This document shows positions 61,951 through 64,000 of a DNA stretch of 64,000 nucleotides, piece by piece (the stretch's first letter is position 1; each line of letters opens with the position of its first letter). The stretch spans positions 96,378,530 through 96,442,529 of the forward strand of contig JALIRH010000001.1 in the NCBI GenBank assembly GCA_023055505.1. The letters are read 5' to 3'. This DNA is from Callipepla californica brunnescens. Lineage: Eukaryota > Chordata > Aves > Galliformes > Odontophoridae. The position numbers and the translations under genes were made by a program. A model generated the notes under the pieces. It saw only the letters and a program-made list of their open reading frames with translations. It ran no database searches and was not told where the DNA came from.

Positions 61951-64000
61951 TATGTATGTAAAAGAAGAACTCATAAAAGAAATTACTGTTTTTCTTTTCA
62001 TCTTCAGAGCCTGAGCAAAAGTTCCATTCACTGTAAAGTAAAACTGATGTTAGCTTCATAGACTTAGTATTACCCATTCATTCATTTTCTTACTGGAAGT
62101 TATGCATGTATGAATACACACTGTGCTTCATATAATTTCCAGGTTAATTTAGACAATAAGACATAATTAAAAATAAGAACAACTAAAACAGAAAACAACT
62201 GCTCCTTTCAAATATATAGTTGACAAACAACTTTCTCCTAGAAAGCTGGAGTTAATACAACGTCCTAATGATGGAATTTTTGAGCTATGCTAAGCCAGTG
62301 AAGCAATGATCTTCATCCAAGAGATGAAGTCTTGCACCACTGGACCAGCCAAAAAACAGCTGTCAACAGTGATGTGCTTTCATTTCCTCTTACCACCACT
62401 AAATCCAAATCTGAGGATGATCAGGAGCATTCTTAACTAGTTGCCATTGCTGGGACAAAGGAGGCAGGTAGTCATGAACAAGTTGAACCAGATTTAAATC
62501 CCCTACATGTGGTGAATGGCTTAGAAAGCAGATCACCACCTGCTGCAGGAGCTGGTGTTTTGAGCATTTTTCAAGGTTGCCCCATATCAAGTGCATAGGA
62601 GCAGTCAAATCAGGAGTTACAAAAAGCACAGATCCTCTGGGACAGCTCATCAAGATAGGAAAGCTCCTATTATCTGGCAGCCTGGGGCAACCAAAACCCC
62701 ACTTAATTACTGCCCTTCAGACAAGGTGGAGACCTGCATTTAAAGACTGTGTGTGCACTGAGAGAGCAGCCCATAAAGCTGAAATGGAAAACTGGCTCCT
62801 TGCCTCACAGTTTCCAAGTACATGTCCTTGAAGAGCAGAAAACCAGGGGAAGGCTGTCATCCTGCCTGCTATTTTCTGAACTTTGTCTGTTCTGTGCAGA
62901 CAGCCAGTCACCGTTGCAGCTCTGCTTCAGGAATTGAGGGCTAGTTTCCGTAAAGGTGAACCACTCATGTCTTCCTCTCTAAAAACAAATCTCTGTTCCA
63001 CAAAGCTTTTCAACAGGGCAAAGTACTTCTTCTCCTAGGCCACAATAATTGTACTTCTATGACCTGACCTCTTGAAGAAATATTTTAAGCTGGCAAAAAG
63101 CAGCCAACACTCAACTTAGGTGAGGGACCTATACTTTGATGTCTCTGCATTCTTTCAGTTGTGAATACCAAATTCTTATCTGTACAGCAATGTCATTTGT
63201 GAAAGAACTTATCTTGTTTATGTGCCTTAACCACAGGAGCACCTAATGTGTTTTTCAGCTAATACAAGTACACCAATTATTAGCATGTAGTTTTACACAG
63301 TGAATGATTTCTTGCTTTAGCACTGTTAAAACACGTTGAATGCATGAGTATAATTACTCATTTGCTGTGCCATCTCAGGTGCACAGTTTAGGCAATGAAG
63401 AAGAAAACTCGGTGTTATTCTGAGATCTCTGCCATGATACCTTCCTTCCAACTCCCCAAACCTCTGTTACAGACTGGAAAAGATATGGATTTAAAGGTAG
63501 AGCAACATAAGATAAATGAGGTTGAGAGTTAAAGGCAGACTCACACACACTCAAGAAAATGTCATCTGCTAATACTCTTCCCTATTCCTTTGTCTCTTTA
63601 GGAAAATAAACAATATTTGGATTTGGTACTTTGCCAGCATGTACACCCTTCTTCATCCTCAAGAGTCCTGGTTAAAACATTACTAGCTTCCAAAAGGCTG
63701 ATTTTGTCCTGCATTGTACAAGGGTGTCACCAATTATCTAGTGTAGAGTGACACAAATGCTCCTCATCCTCAGAGCTGCAGATATGAACCTTAACATCTT
63801 GCTCTGGGCACATGAGGTTATATGTAATGATGGAAATTGTCAGTGTTGAATTTTGAAACTTGAGTGACATTACTATGAATCTGGGAAAAAAAAAAGAGAA
63901 AAGGGCATTGATCTATGTACAGTATAGTTAGATTGTCCACTTCCTCTGTTAATTTAGAGACTGCCTTAAATTATTAACGTTAATCTCTCTTTTCTCTTTA
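61951..64000. other. Unassigned noncoding DNA
   Basis: No gene or recognised repeat to the end of the window. Open frames at 62399-62653, 62577-62831 and 62749-62937 overlap on both strands and have no known domain. Confidence 0.5.

Noticed and set aside
1..64000. Bacterial-style systems: operons, CRISPR arrays, defence or toxin-antitoxin modules
   Set aside because: No long ORFs, no ribosome binding site spacing, no regularly spaced repeats. The CR1, LTR and mariner content shows vertebrate DNA.

Overview
This 64 kb window is vertebrate nuclear DNA, almost certainly from a bird and most probably a galliform such as chicken. The evidence is the repeat content: CR1 LINE fragments in both orientations, three solo LTRs of one family with 5-bp target duplications, and an internally deleted mariner element that I match from memory to chicken Galluhop. 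The DNA is AT-rich and CpG-poor. It has no operons, ribosome binding sites, bacterial promoters or CRISPR arrays.

I found no host protein-coding gene. The only long reading frame that makes biological sense is the 3' part of a CR1 reverse-transcriptase ORF (272 codons, minus strand, 41229-42047). Other open frames are short, unsupported, or by-products of low-complexity DNA. The window therefore looks like gene desert or a large intron.

Layout: 1-20.7 kb is mostly unassigned AT-rich DNA with one short CR1 tail relic near 11.0 kb. 20.7-24.9 kb is a nested repeat cluster: a minus-strand CR1 (about 20.69-22.83 kb) split by a solo LTR, a second minus-strand CR1 with an internal deletion (22.94-23.79 kb), an unassigned block, and an inverted copy of the same LTR. 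A third LTR lies at 28.4 kb. An old CR1 relic sits at 30.3 kb and a plus-strand CR1 at 31.8-32.9 kb. A heavily decayed reverse-transcriptase fossil is at 36.1-36.5 kb. An uninterrupted 207-bp (AGAGG)n microsatellite is at 37.3 kb. CR1 copies lie at 39.6, 40.9 and 41.1-42.05 kb, the last two tail to tail. The mariner relic is at 44.2 kb, a probable tRNA-derived SINE relic at 48.8 kb and a CR1 tail at 51.9 kb. 42.7-43.6 kb and 52.4-57 kb are repeat-poor and rich in TAAT-type motifs, which makes them candidates for conserved regulatory DNA; this is inference only. A GC-rich repeat-like block (61.17-61.76 kb) and a last CR1 tail close the annotated part.

I did not find a convincing new biological system. 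The best leads are the (AGAGG)n tract, the LTR/CR1 nest with readable insertion order, the mariner deletion derivative, the reverse-transcriptase fossil, the GC-rich block and the repeat-poor candidate regulatory segments.
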